From Nocardioides lacusdianchii (GTDB taxonomy: Bacteria > Actinomycetota > Actinomycetes > Propionibacteriales > Nocardioidaceae): DNA of 64,000 bases. This document shows positions 1 through 8,422 of this stretch, piece by piece. A program made the translations under genes and the position numbers. The notes beneath the pieces were generated by a model. It saw only the letters and a program-made list of their open reading frames with translations, was not told where the DNA came from and did no database searches. The stretch's first letter is position 1. Each line of letters begins with the position of its first letter. The stretch spans positions 1 to 64,000 of the forward strand of contig NZ_JADHZD010000012.1 of the NCBI RefSeq assembly GCF_020102855.1. The letters are read 5' to 3'.

Positions 1-96
1 GCGCAACCGAGGACCGAAGTGGAAGAGCCGGCACCGGCCGGAGACCGAGCCATGCCCCGACCACCGCACCCGCCGGCATTCACTAGGAATCACCGA

Positions 97-123
97 CCCC
101 TGATCACCCTCGGTGGATCAGGG
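97..123 (-). terminator. Hairpin after the sigma-factor gene
   Basis: Two arms of about 11-12 bases (97-108 and 112-123) built on CCCTGATC / GATCAGGG form a tight hairpin just downstream of the minus-strand sigma-factor stop codon. No T-run follows, which is usual for actinobacterial terminators. Called from complementarity alone. Confidence 0.55.
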
Positions 124-135
124 CTGAGTCCGCAG

Positions 136-660
136 TCAGGCCACGTCGTCGCGGCGCGCGGCGTCGCGGATCGCGCGCAACGCGGATCCGAGGCGTCCGG
201 CCACGACGCCATCGCTGGTCCCGGTCGAGTGAGCGACCTGCGACACGGTGCGGCCACCGAAGTAGACGAGCCGCACGGCGTGCTGCTCGTCGGGGTCGAG
301 TCCGTCGAGCACGGGCGCGGCGTTGGACGGCCCGGCCGGGACCGCGGTGCCGTGGGTGCGGACGTGGGCCACGGCCAGCCGGTGGGTGGTGGCGACGATC
401 CACGCGGCCGCCGGGCCGTGGGCAGGGGTCCAGGACGGGGCGTACGCCCACAGCTCCGCGAAGGCCTCCCGCACGACCTCGCAGGCCAGGTCCGCGTCGC
501 CGAGCACGTCGAGGGCGAGCCCGTAGACCGGGCCGGCCGTGGCGTCGTACAGCTCGCCGAACGCCTCGAGGTCACCGACGCTCGCACGCTGCACCAGGTG
601 GGCCAGGGTGTCGTCGAGCGCGTCGGGCACCACCGTCGGGCGAGGCGGGGTCGTCGTCAC
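136..660 (-). CDS. ECF-type RNA polymerase sigma factor
   Basis: 174-aa protein with sigma-70 region 2 features (DLEAFGELYDATAGPVYGLA, then an ALDVLGDADLACEVVREAF-like segment) and a C-terminal region 4-like helix-turn-helix (FGGRTVSQVAHSTGTSDGVV). It would redirect RNA polymerase to a small regulon. The GTG at 660 is chosen because GGAG lies six bases upstream and the conserved part starts soon after; longer in-frame versions run toward the integrated element and lose similarity. No anti-sigma gene is adjacent. In region 2 the usual W/F-rich core is weak, so it may belong to a divergent SigK-like group. It lies on the chromosomal side of the left attachment repeat. Confidence 0.8.
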   Translation of the reverse strand: MTTTPPRPTVVPDALDDTLAHLVQRASVGDLEAFGELYDATAGPVYGLALDVLGDADLACEVVREAFAELWAYAPSWTPAHGPAAAWIVATTHRLAVAHVRTHGTAVPAGPSNAAPVLDGLDPDEQHAVRLVYFGGRTVSQVAHSTGTSDGVVAGRLGSALRAIRDAARRDDVA

Positions 661-779
661 CGGCAGCTCCAGGGTCAGGGGAGCGCCCGCGGCAGGGTGC
701 CCGGGCGAGCGATGTGCTCGAAGGTAGCCACCGGATCGCCCGCACACACGCGACCCCCGTCCATCGGGGTGAGGTGGTG

Positions 780-805
780 GGGAGTGGGTCGGCCTGTAGG
801 CCGGG
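780..805. repeat. attL: 26-bp copy of the rnpB 3' end
   Basis: The 26 bases are identical to 14227-14252, where they form the 3' end of RNase P RNA (including the 3' strand of helix P1, GAGTGGGTCGGCC). Here they stand alone without the rest of rnpB, so this copy is the duplicated attachment core left by integration. Identity ends at both sides of the 26 bases, apart from a GGTTCT match a few bases further right with a gap. Confidence 0.88.
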
Positions 806-850
806 GCGGGTTCTCGCATGATTTGCCGTTGGTGGAACTCAACGAAAATG

Positions 851-874
851 GCCTCTGACCTGCGGAAACGTGAT
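851..874 (+). repeat. Left copy of terminal inverted repeat (integrase arm candidate)
   Basis: These 24 bases (core CTCTGACCTGCGGAAACGTG) match the reverse complement of 14198-14221 with one mismatch. One copy lies about 45 bases inside attL and the other directly beside attR. Paired sites just inside both ends of an integrase-driven element are typical of arm or excisionase binding sites. A related TCTGACCTGCGGA occurs a third time at 5474-5486. Confidence 0.6.
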
Positions 875-910
875 TTGGAGTGACTGTCCGGAACGGTCGT
901 CCCTGAATTT

Positions 911-932
911 CTTGCGGACTCTGTGCGGACTA
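911..932 (+). repeat. Left copy of terminal direct repeat with two TGCGGAC boxes
   Basis: These 22 bases contain two TTGCGGACT/GTGCGGACTA-type boxes and match 14164-14185 in direct orientation at 20 of 22 positions. The tandem TGCGGAC boxes are spaced about 11 bases, roughly one helical turn. Likely protein-binding sites for integrase or excisionase. Confidence 0.55.
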
Positions 933-1113
933 AGACGAGGCTGATCAAGCCCGATCAGGCATGCCGCCCGACCCGCCAACGGCCGTCGCGCTACACCGGT
1001 CAACGCCCGGCTAACTCCGGGGAAGTCAAAGGTGACCCTGAACTGTCAGGCGGTGCTTTACGCTGCCCCTGGGGCAGGCCCATGGGAGGGCTTGGCATAC
1101 GACGGGGGCCATC

Positions 1114-2157
1114 ATGGTTAGCTCGCTGCGCATCGACAAGCTCATCCTGCACGGCATCAAGAAGGCGAGCCGCCAAGAGGACGTGGAGCCGGACCTCAGC
1201 CAGGCTGAGTCGGAGTTGTCGGAGGCGATCCGTGCTTTCTTGCAGCAACAGGTGCGTGGGTCGCTGAAGTACGGGCGGGAGATCGTTGAGGAGCCCGGAC
1301 TCTCCGACCTGCCAACCCAGGTCCGGGCCTACTGGGCTGGGCAGGAGACCCTTCTAGAGTGCTCGACCCTCTTGGCGCGCAACTTGCAGCGCAACCAGCC
1401 GGCGGTGAGTCCGGAGGGCCTCCTCATGGTTGCTGACGCCACGGTGGACAACAAGCAGCGGGTGTTCGTCGTGGCAAAGCTCGAGCACGAAAAGGGTGCA
1501 CAGGCCAAGCGCGAAGAGAACGCTCAGGGCAAGCTGATCTTCAGCATGCAGTTCCTCGATGACCTCATCTTCACCACCGGCTCGCGGGTCTACAAGATCG
1601 GCTTCTTCCCAGTCCCCGACGATCCCGCTGGGCCGCTCGCGGGCCTCGTCGTCGACCGACAGGCTCAAGGCCACAACGTGGCTCGCTACTTCCGCGAGAG
1701 CTACCTCGGCTGCGCTTGGAAGGAGCGACCCGAGCTCGTCACCGAGCGCTTCATGGACACCGTGCAGAAGTGGATCAACTCGCTGGAGGAGCCGGAAAAG
1801 CGAGCGCGTTACACCGTCGACCTCATCTCCGAGCTACAGAGCCCGGACACCGGACTGTCGATCAGCTCGTTCGCGTCGGCGCATCTCGACGTGGCCGACC
1901 GTGACCCGTTCGAGCGCGCGGCCAGAGAGGTGCTTCCCTCAGCCGAGATCCCGAAGGACCTCACACTCGTGCAGTCGCGCATCAACAACGTCCGCATGGA
2001 CACCGCGTCCGGCATCGTCGTCATCGCCCCGCCCGAGCCGATGCGCGACGGAACTCTGACCGTGGAGAGCGACCAGGGCGGCAAGTCCGTGATCACGATC
2101 CACGATCAGATCAGCGGCACCGGCGGCAGCGGACCGATGAGGAAGAAGTCCTCGTGA
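1114..2157 (+). CDS. Nucleoid-associated protein, NA37/NdpA (YejK-like) family
   Basis: 347 aa. The N-terminus (LRIDKLILHGI) and the segments SPEGLLMVADA, KLIFSMQFLDDLIFTT and RYFRESYLGC follow the layout of the 37-kDa nucleoid-associated family, which binds DNA in the nucleoid; a length near 335-350 aa is normal for the family. The gene is first in a pair: its GTGA overlaps the start of the RelA/SpoT-domain gene by 4 bp, so the two are translationally coupled. It sits directly inside the left end of the integrated element. Function here is not known; NA37 proteins are seen in mobile elements and defence islands, so a DNA-sensing or antitoxin-like role for its partner is an inference. Confidence 0.82.
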   Translation: MVSSLRIDKLILHGIKKASRQEDVEPDLSQAESELSEAIRAFLQQQVRGSLKYGREIVEEPGLSDLPTQVRAYWAGQETLLECSTLLARNLQRNQPAVSPEGLLMVADATVDNKQRVFVVAKLEHEKGAQAKREENAQGKLIFSMQFLDDLIFTTGSRVYKIGFFPVPDDPAGPLAGLVVDRQAQGHNVARYFRESYLGCAWKERPELVTERFMDTVQKWINSLEEPEKRARYTVDLISELQSPDTGLSISSFASAHLDVADRDPFERAAREVLPSAEIPKDLTLVQSRINNVRMDTASGIVVIAPPEPMRDGTLTVESDQGGKSVITIHDQISGTGGSGPMRKKSS

Positions 2158-3161
2158 GCACAAGCGCGGCCGACCTCGCAATCGCGCGCTTCGAGCGCGA
2201 GCGCGACCGCTACGAGCGGGCCGGAAGGGCCGTCGTGTCGGTGCTGCGTGAAGCTCTAGGTCCAGCAGGCCTCGCACCCCACATCACCTCGAGGGCCAAG
2301 GATCTCGCCAGCTTCCGCCAGAAGATCGCCGTCAAGGGCTACGAGGATCCCTGGCGTCAGATCACAGACAAGGTTGGCGTGCGCGCGGTCGTCGAGCGAG
2401 CAGGCGACGTCGACCGGATTCACCAAGCCCTTGTGGACGACGGCCGCCTAGCGATCTACGACCGCACCGACAAGCGCGCCCAGCTCCAGTTCGACTCCCT
2501 CGGCTACTCCGGGCTCCACCTTGATGTCTACGCCCCCGCCGAAGAGGGGGATACCGAACGCGTTCCATGCGAGATCCAGATCCGCACTGTCGCTCAGGAC
2601 GCGTGGTCGGTGGTCTCACATAAGTTGGTGTACAAGCCGCACGTTGAGCTCCCGGACACGGACAAGCGGGCCATCATGCGACTGGTGGCTCTCATGGAGC
2701 TGTTCGACGGGGAGGTGGAGCGAGTCATGGACAAGGCGCAGTCCCTTGCCGCGCTCGAGGCCCCGGCGCCCGCACCTGTCGACCTGCTTGAGCTCGTCAC
2801 CGCTCAGTACGCACGCTTCGAGGACACGCCCGGTCACCCCGAGCTCTCCCATCTGGTGCTTGAGGCTGTCGGCTCGGCCCTTGCAGCTGATGGCGTTGAC
2901 GACTACGTGCGTAAGCTGCGAACGTTCGTCGACGAGCACCGTCAGCCTCTGCAAAGTCTGTACGACGACTACGGCCCCCGCTCCGCCATGGCCACCTCGT
3001 CCGACTACGTGTTGTGGTCGCAACCTGAGAGCCTCGCGGTGCTCGAGTCGCTCGAGCACCGTCAGCACCGACTTAAAGCGGCCTGGCTCGAAGCTGAGCT
3101 GCCTGTGGCCTGGCTGCGATCCCTTGCAGACCACACTTCCGCCGACCTGGATCTGGACTGA
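2154..3161 (+). CDS. RelA/SpoT-domain nucleotide pyrophosphokinase-like protein
   Basis: 335 aa. A RelA/SpoT synthetase fold occupies about residues 40-165: SRAKDLAS (ATP-binding R47, K49, S53), TDKVGVRAVV (acidic D72), GYSGLHL and EIQIRT (E140) followed by AWSVVSHKL. These are the signature positions of (p)ppGpp synthetases and of toxic small alarmone synthetases that pyrophosphorylate nucleotides or tRNA. No hydrolase (HD) or TGS/ACT domain is present; the C-terminal 150 residues are helical and unrecognised. It starts on a GTG inside the stop of the NA37 gene. Genomic setting and the extra C-terminal domain suggest a toxin or abortive-infection effector rather than housekeeping stringent response; this is inference. 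Confidence 0.85.
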   Translation: MSTSAADLAIARFERERDRYERAGRAVVSVLREALGPAGLAPHITSRAKDLASFRQKIAVKGYEDPWRQITDKVGVRAVVERAGDVDRIHQALVDDGRLAIYDRTDKRAQLQFDSLGYSGLHLDVYAPAEEGDTERVPCEIQIRTVAQDAWSVVSHKLVYKPHVELPDTDKRAIMRLVALMELFDGEVERVMDKAQSLAALEAPAPAPVDLLELVTAQYARFEDTPGHPELSHLVLEAVGSALAADGVDDYVRKLRTFVDEHRQPLQSLYDDYGPRSAMATSSDYVLWSQPESLAVLESLEHRQHRLKAAWLEAELPVAWLRSLADHTSADLDLD

Positions 3162-3273
3162 GCGCCGTGCCCATTCCGCCCCAAGGTCTCGAGGACCGGG
3201 ACGTGCGGCAGGCCGGGCGCCGAACGGAGGATGCGGTGCCTGAGGAGTCGCAGTGCGGCATGTCAATAGCAAC

Positions 3274-3279
3274 TAGTCT
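3274..3279 (+). promoter_or_regulatory. Candidate -10 element for the MazG-like gene
   Basis: TAGTCT lies six bases upstream of the ATG at 3286, a layout common for leaderless actinobacterial transcripts. A clear -35 is not visible. Together with the 124-bp gap after the RelA/SpoT gene it suggests the next two genes form a separate transcription unit. Confidence 0.35.
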
Positions 3280-3285
3280 GCCGCC

Positions 3286-3612
3286 ATGTCCGCTGATCCC
3301 GTCCTGGCCCAGCTACGCGCATTCGTTGCCGAGCGGGACTGGGACCAGTTCCACAGTCCGGCGAACTTGGCGAAGTCCATCTCCATTGAGGCGGGGGAAC
3401 TCCTCGAGTGCTTCCAGTGGTCTGACGCCGTCAAGCCGGAAGAGACCGTTGCCGAGCTCGCAGACGTGTTGACGTACTGCCTGCTCTTGGCCGACAAGTT
3501 GGGCGTCGACGCCAGCGAGATCGTGCTCGCGAAGCTCGAGGAGACCAAGAAGAAGTACCCCGTCGAGACGGCCGCTGGCCGAAGCACGAAGTATGACCGG
3601 CTTCCGGATTGA
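3286..3612 (+). CDS. MazG-like nucleotide pyrophosphohydrolase
   Basis: 108 aa, the usual size for single-domain all-alpha NTP pyrophosphohydrolases of the RS21-C6/dCTPase type. The N-terminal block WDQFHSPANLAKSISIEAGE and the metal-binding pairs E35xxE38 and E57xxD60 (ELAD) are present. Such enzymes hydrolyse (d)NTPs to monophosphates, either cleaning the pool or, in defence settings, depleting it. The stop codon overlaps the next gene by 20 bp, so the two proteins are made together. The pairing with a GIY-YIG/DUF2075 helicase is the informative context. Confidence 0.85.
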   Translation: MSADPVLAQLRAFVAERDWDQFHSPANLAKSISIEAGELLECFQWSDAVKPEETVAELADVLTYCLLLADKLGVDASEIVLAKLEETKKKYPVETAAGRSTKYDRLPD

Positions 3613-5350
3613 GAAGGGGCCGTTCGCGGCTACCCAGATAGAGGCATGGACGGGGCTCGACCCGCGCTTCCGCAACTGGCCCGTCGTGTACGCGCTCGAC
3701 GGCGATGACCAGATCTACGTTGGTGAGTCGATGAACGTCGCCACCCGCTTCCGCCAGCACCTCGCGTCGAAGGAGAAGCGACACCTCAAGGGTGCGCGCG
3801 TCGTACTCGATTCGACTTTCAACAAGTCCGTATGTCTTGACCTTGAGGCATTCCTGATCCAGAGACTCTCAGGTGACGGAACGTACCAAGTCACCAATCG
3901 CAACGTCGGCATCTCCGATCGTGACTACTACGGTCGCGAGCAGTATCAGCGGATCTTCGCCGACATCTTCGAAGAGCTGCGCCGCGATGGGCTCTTCAGT
4001 CGTTCGTTGCCGGAGATCGAGAACTCCGACCTGTTCAAGTTGTCGCCTTTCAAGGCGCTTACCGATGACCAGGAAGTGGTCGTCCTCGACATCCTCGAGG
4101 GACTGTTTGACGACATCGCGTCCGGGACGCCCAGTCAGATCGTCGTGCAGGGTGAACCTGGCACCGGCAAGACCGTCGTGGCTGTCTACCTGATGAAGCT
4201 GCTCAGCGACATCCGGGCATCTGATTCATCGCAGCAAGTTGAATCAGAGTCGGTGCTTGCAGAGTTCTTCGTCGAGGGCTACCCAGAGCTCCTCCAAGGC
4301 TTCCGGATCGGGTTCGTCGTTCCGCAAATGTCGCTTCGAAGGACGATCCAACGCGTGTTCAAGCGCACCCCGGGCCTCGAAGCTTCGATGGCGATGTCGC
4401 CGTTCGAGATGGGGAACAGTCGAGAGCGCTTCGACCTGCTCATCGTCGATGAGGCGCACCGGCTCCGACAGAGCGGGAATCAACCGGCCGGCCCTTTGTA
4501 CAAGATGTTCTCCGACATCAACGTAAAGCTGTTCGGACATGACGACCCCGACCTCACGCAGCTCGACTGGGTGCGGGCCAAGAGCACACACCAGATCTAC
4601 CTCATGGATTCCGCGCAGAGCATCCACACCGGCGACGTCCCCAGCCGTGCACTCGATTCCCTGATGGCTCGGAGCGATGCCTCGCATCGCCGCTATCGAC
4701 TGACCTCGCAGATGCGCGTCAGAGCGGGCGAGGACTACGTCGGCTACGTACGAGGCGTGCTCAGTGACTCTCCCCCTGAGCCTCGACACTTCGCTGGCTA
4801 TGACCTTCAGTTCTTCGACGACCTGGCTCAGATGCGCCAACTGATCCTTCAGCGGGATCAAGAATTCGGGCTCGCGCGTCTGGTCGCAGGCTTTGCCTGG
4901 CCATGGATTAGCCGGAAGGACAAGGCGGCCTATGACATCGAGATCGACGGTGTCCGGATGCGCTGGAACGGCACCGACGTGGACTGGGTCAACTCACCGG
5001 GCTCGGTCAACGAAGTCGGGGTCATCCACACGATCCAGGGCTACGACCTCAACTACGCGGGGGTCATCATCGGACCGGACCTTCGGTACGACGCAGCCCG
5101 TAGCGAGCTCCGTTTCGACCGCCGGAGCTACTTCGACCCCACGGCTGCGAACAACATGCCGCGACGCGGGATCTCCTTCAGCGACGAGGACATCCTCGGA
5201 TTGGTGGAGAACATCTACGCCGTGTTGCTGACGCGCGGAATGCTGGGGACGTACGTCTACGTGTGTGACCGACCACTCCGCGAGCGTCTCCGACCGTACT
5301 TCGGCATCTCGACCGCCAACCCAGCAAACGCGGCGCATCCGAGCCGCTGA
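3593..5350 (+). CDS. GIY-YIG nuclease fused to a DUF2075 (Schlafen-type) helicase/ATPase
   Basis: 585 aa. Residues 31-46 carry a GIY-YIG-like signature (VVYALDGDDQIYVGES) followed by R52 and a downstream glutamate, suggesting a small nuclease domain. From about residue 160 a superfamily 1-like ATPase follows: Walker A GEPGTGKT near 188, Walker B LLIVDEAHRL near 282, then LTSQMR, IHTIQGYDLNYAGVIIG and VLLTRGMLGTYVY, the standard DUF2075 motif series. It would act on nucleic acid in the cytoplasm, unwinding or translocating and cutting. It overlaps the MazG-like gene by 20 bp. The pair resembles genes seen in defence islands; a specific named system is not claimed. Confidence 0.85.
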   Translation: MTGFRIEKGPFAATQIEAWTGLDPRFRNWPVVYALDGDDQIYVGESMNVATRFRQHLASKEKRHLKGARVVLDSTFNKSVCLDLEAFLIQRLSGDGTYQVTNRNVGISDRDYYGREQYQRIFADIFEELRRDGLFSRSLPEIENSDLFKLSPFKALTDDQEVVVLDILEGLFDDIASGTPSQIVVQGEPGTGKTVVAVYLMKLLSDIRASDSSQQVESESVLAEFFVEGYPELLQGFRIGFVVPQMSLRRTIQRVFKRTPGLEASMAMSPFEMGNSRERFDLLIVDEAHRLRQSGNQPAGPLYKMFSDINVKLFGHDDPDLTQLDWVRAKSTHQIYLMDSAQSIHTGDVPSRALDSLMARSDASHRRYRLTSQMRVRAGEDYVGYVRGVLSDSPPEPRHFAGYDLQFFDDLAQMRQLILQRDQEFGLARLVAGFAWPWISRKDKAAYDIEIDGVRMRWNGTDVDWVNSPGSVNEVGVIHTIQGYDLNYAGVIIGPDLRYDAARSELRFDRRSYFDPTAANNMPRRGISFSDEDILGLVENIYAVLLTRGMLGTYVYVCDRPLRERLRPYFGISTANPANAAHPSR

Positions 5351-5427
5351 CACACACCCACCGCCAACCACCGACGGCTCCCTGATCCATCAACCCTCTG
5401 CGCGTTCTCCCCGCCCCAAATAAGCGG

Positions 5428-5490
5428 CACGCATGCTACGAAGTTTCGTGAGGGGGTAAGGCGGGAAAGGCCGTCTGACCTGCGGATTCG
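5428..5490 (+). other. Candidate origin of transfer (oriT) upstream of the relaxase
   Basis: The 159-bp gap before the relaxase contains GCATGC, a short hairpin ACGAA-GT-TTCGT (5438-5449), a GAGGGGGTAAGGCGGG stretch and then TCTGACCTGCGGA (5474-5486), which also occurs in the element-terminal repeats. A hairpin followed by an asymmetric run next to a relaxase gene is the normal layout of oriT. No nic site can be assigned from sequence alone. Confidence 0.35.
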
Positions 5491-5509
5491 CGGTTCTTGG
5501 TGAACGTCG

Positions 5510-8065
5510 ATGGGGGCGTCTCGGGTGCACGGTGGGCTGAAGATATATCGGGGCAGTGCGGCAGCAGCGCGCAACTACGTCGAGGCCGACCGCTCTCGGG
5601 CCGACGACTACTACCTGGCCGAGGGCAGCGGGCTGGCGCAGCGTCTCGTCGCTGGGCCCAGCTTCGTCCAGCGACGCGGGGACATGGACGGCCCGACGTA
5701 CGAGCGGTGGGTAGCGGGGTACGACGTCGAGTCCGGTGCAGCGAAAGGCCGGCTCCGCTCTAACGACCAAGCGGTCCGGTTTGTTGAGGTCACCGTCAAC
5801 GGACCGAAGACCTGGTCCATCGCGGCGGCGCTGCATCCTGAGATAGAGGAGGCGTATGACGCTGCGCAGGATCGCGCCGCAGCGGAGATCATCAGTTGGC
5901 TGGCCCAGCACGCCGCCACCCGGGTAGGACCACGCGACCGCCAGGTGCAAGTCCCGGTCGAGCAGATCGAGGCTGCCGTCGTACGGCACTTCACCTCACG
6001 TGCCGGTGATCCGCACCGGCACCTTCATCTCCAGATCAACGCTCGGGTGAAGGCGGCCGGAGCGCCGCGCGGACTGCACACGGTGGGGATCCGCGACAGC
6101 CTCGAGGCAATCAACGGCATCGGGCACGCCGCGGTGATGACCGACCCTCAGTTCCGAGCGGCGCTGGCATCGCATGGCTACTCGCTCGACGACGACGGCG
6201 GTGAGATCGTCGAGCTGAAGGCGTACGCCGGAGCGTTCAGCGCGCGGGCACGACAGATCGAGACAAACATCGACCGCTACGAGGCCGGGTGGCGTGCGGA
6301 CCATCCCGGCGAGGAGCCGGGTCCGGCCCTGCGGCAGTCGTGGGACCGGCGCGCCTGGTCCGAGGCTCGCCCGGACAAGGTCGTCCCGGTGTCGGGCGAC
6401 CAGCTGCGCGAGCGGTGGTCGGACGAGCTCGACGACCTGGGATTCGTTGCACCCTCCCGGCCGCGTCATCTCGCCACGGTCCGACCGGGGGAGCTGGACC
6501 GAGAAGTCATCGTCGACAGGGCGCTCACGAGGCTCGGATCTCGACGGTCAGCGTGGAACGGTGCTGACGCTCGCGGTGAGGTGGAGAAGCTGATCGCGTC
6601 GGCCGGAGTGGTCGTCGACGGCGCTGTCCGCCAAGAGTTGGCCGAGGACCTCGCAGCGCGGGTGCTCGAAGCCTCCTCGTTGCTGCTCGGTCGCAACGAC
6701 GTCCCTGCGCACGTCAGAGCCCACACGTCGCCTCGCGTCCTGGCGGTTGAGCGTGAGCTGGTCACGCGCATCGCGCGGCGCGCCGACGAGAGGACGATCA
6801 CCGTGGTCGAAGGTGCCGCCGGGGCCGGCAAGACGCGTCGGTTGGCTGCGAAGCGAGCAGAGGTCGAGGCACGCCGTGGACGGATGTTGATCGTGACGCC
6901 GACTCGCAAGGCTGCACAGGTCGCGTCGGCCGAGGTCGGCACCACGGCGTACTCCGTGGCTTGGCTCCTCCACCAGCACGGCTACCGCTGGGACGAGGAC
7001 GGGCGTTGGGAGCGCGCGGAGCCGGCACCCGACGCGCCGCGCCTCGATCGCCGCACACTCCTGGTCGTCGACGAGGCCGGGATGCTCGACCAGGACGCGG
7101 CCCGCGCACTGCTCGAGCTCGCCGACGCCACCGGTGCTCGGTTGACGCTCGTCGGCGACCGGCACCAGCTGCCGGCGGTCGGACGCGGGGGAGTGCTCGA
7201 CCTGGCGGCCCGGTTCGCGCCGAGTCAACTGGTCGAGTTCGAGGGCGTCCACCGGTTCGCCGATCCGGAGTACGCCGACCTGTCGCTGCGGATGCGTACC
7301 GGCGACCGACCTGACGGGGTGTTCGACGAGCTGGCACGTCGTGGGTTGGTGGTGGTGCACGCCAGCGAGGTCGAACGGGTCGCCGCGCTCGCCGCGCGTG
7401 CCTCGAGCGGCGATCTCGTCGTGGCGGACACCCGTGAGCAGGTCACCCGGATCAACAGTCTGGTCCACCACGTCCACGCTAGAAGAGGAAAGGACGCCGA
7501 CGTCCTCGTCACCTCTGCGGGCGAGCGAATCGCGGTGGGGGACCGGGTGGCAACCCGTCGCAACGACAGCGAGCTCGGGGTCGCCAACCGGGAGCGGTGG
7601 ACCGTCGTCGCTGCGCGACCGGACTCGGTCGAGGTCATCGGTGACGCAGGACGTCGCGTCGTTCCCGCGGCCTATGCGCGTCGGCACCTCGAGCTCGCTT
7701 TCGCCACTACGGCGTACGGCGCGCAAGGTTCGACCGTTCCGACCTCACACGTGCTGGTCGGCGAGCACAGCGGCGCCGCGTCGACGTACGTCGGGATGAC
7801 CCGCGGGCGTGAGCGCAACGTCGCGCACCTGGTCGCTGAGACAACGGACGACGCGCGCCGTCAGTGGGTTGAGGTGTTCGGCCGCGACCGCGCCGACCTC
7901 GGACCGACGCACGCTGCCCGTCGTGCGGCTGAGGACGTCGACCGGTACGGCCCCACTGCACCGAGGCGACCCGCGCTCCGACCGCCGGCCCCGGTAGCGC
8001 GTCGCCCTGAGGAACAGCGCTATCCGCAGGGGCAGCCAGCACTGGGGCCTGGTATCGGACGGTGA
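5510..8065 (+). CDS. MobF-type relaxase-helicase (TrwC/TraI/TraA-like)
   Basis: 851 aa. The N-terminal relaxase domain has candidate nicking tyrosines (Y23, Y34/Y35) and a metal-binding triad in DPHRHLHLQIN (H169, H171, H173). The second half is a RecD/TraI-like helicase with Walker A VVEGAAGAGKT near 430, Walker B VVDEAGMLD, GDRHQLPAVGRGG and a final AYGAQGSTV...TYVGMTRGRE block. It would nick the element at oriT and unwind the transferred strand. A GTG six codons in (5525) is an alternative start matching the usual KIYRG beginning. The C-terminal tail is Pro/Arg-rich. No coupling protein or channel genes are adjacent, so transfer would need a helper. Confidence 0.88.
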   Translation: MGASRVHGGLKIYRGSAAAARNYVEADRSRADDYYLAEGSGLAQRLVAGPSFVQRRGDMDGPTYERWVAGYDVESGAAKGRLRSNDQAVRFVEVTVNGPKTWSIAAALHPEIEEAYDAAQDRAAAEIISWLAQHAATRVGPRDRQVQVPVEQIEAAVVRHFTSRAGDPHRHLHLQINARVKAAGAPRGLHTVGIRDSLEAINGIGHAAVMTDPQFRAALASHGYSLDDDGGEIVELKAYAGAFSARARQIETNIDRYEAGWRADHPGEEPGPALRQSWDRRAWSEARPDKVVPVSGDQLRERWSDELDDLGFVAPSRPRHLATVRPGELDREVIVDRALTRLGSRRSAWNGADARGEVEKLIASAGVVVDGAVRQELAEDLAARVLEASSLLLGRNDVPAHVRAHTSPRVLAVERELVTRIARRADERTITVVEGAAGAGKTRRLAAKRAEVEARRGRMLIVTPTRKAAQVASAEVGTTAYSVAWLLHQHGYRWDEDGRWERAEPAPDAPRLDRRTLLVVDEAGMLDQDAARALLELADATGARLTLVGDRHQLPAVGRGGVLDLAARFAPSQLVEFEGVHRFADPEYADLSLRMRTGDRPDGVFDELARRGLVVVHASEVERVAALAARASSGDLVVADTREQVTRINSLVHHVHARRGKDADVLVTSAGERIAVGDRVATRRNDSELGVANRERWTVVAARPDSVEVIGDAGRRVVPAAYARRHLELAFATTAYGAQGSTVPTSHVLVGEHSGAASTYVGMTRGRERNVAHLVAETTDDARRQWVEVFGRDRADLGPTHAARRAAEDVDRYGPTAPRRPALRPPAPVARRPEEQRYPQGQPALGPGIGR

Positions 8066-8163
8066 GGCACACGGACCTCACCGACGGTCGCACGCGGACG
8101 TCCGAATCCATCGGCGTGGGGTTGCTTCTCCAACGGCCCATCACCACACCTACGGAGGAACTC

Positions 8164-8394
8164 GTGACCACCACAACGACCCACGTTCCGTTTCCCGAGC
8201 GCGATGCCGAAGAGCTGATGACACTGTCCGAGGTCGCTGACATCCTGAGGGTGCCGATCAACACGATGCGCTGGTGGCGCCAGCGCGGCGTCGGCCCAGA
8301 GTTCTTCAAGATCGGCCGCCACCTCGTCACCACGGTCGGCGACGTACGGCGGTTCATCCGCGAGCAGCGCCGCCAGCAGCAAGGCGCTCTCTGA
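8164..8394 (+). CDS. xis: Excisionase-like helix-turn-helix protein
   Basis: 76 aa. The GTG at 8164 is chosen because GGAGGA lies four bases upstream; a longer reading from 8062 lacks a ribosome site. The protein has a MerR/excisionase-type winged helix (LMTLSEVADILRVPINTMRW, then RRFIREQRR), binding DNA as a recombination directionality factor. It ends 28 bp before the integrase and is probably co-transcribed with it. Regulation of integration versus excision is the expected role, by family and position. Confidence 0.8.
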   Translation: MTTTTTHVPFPERDAEELMTLSEVADILRVPINTMRWWRQRGVGPEFFKIGRHLVTTVGDVRRFIREQRRQQQGAL

Positions 8395-8422
8395 CAGCTC
8401 ACCCACCTCGTTCCGAGGAGCC

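Larger units (their letters stand above)
661..1113. other. Gene-free left junction of the integrated element
   Basis: No convincing gene. The stretch holds the leader of the sigma gene (661-779), the left attachment repeat (780-805) and element-terminal repeats at 851-874 and 911-932 that recur near the right end. It is less GC-rich than the flanking chromosome (for example 806-900), as expected for the end of an acquired element. Confidence 0.6.
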
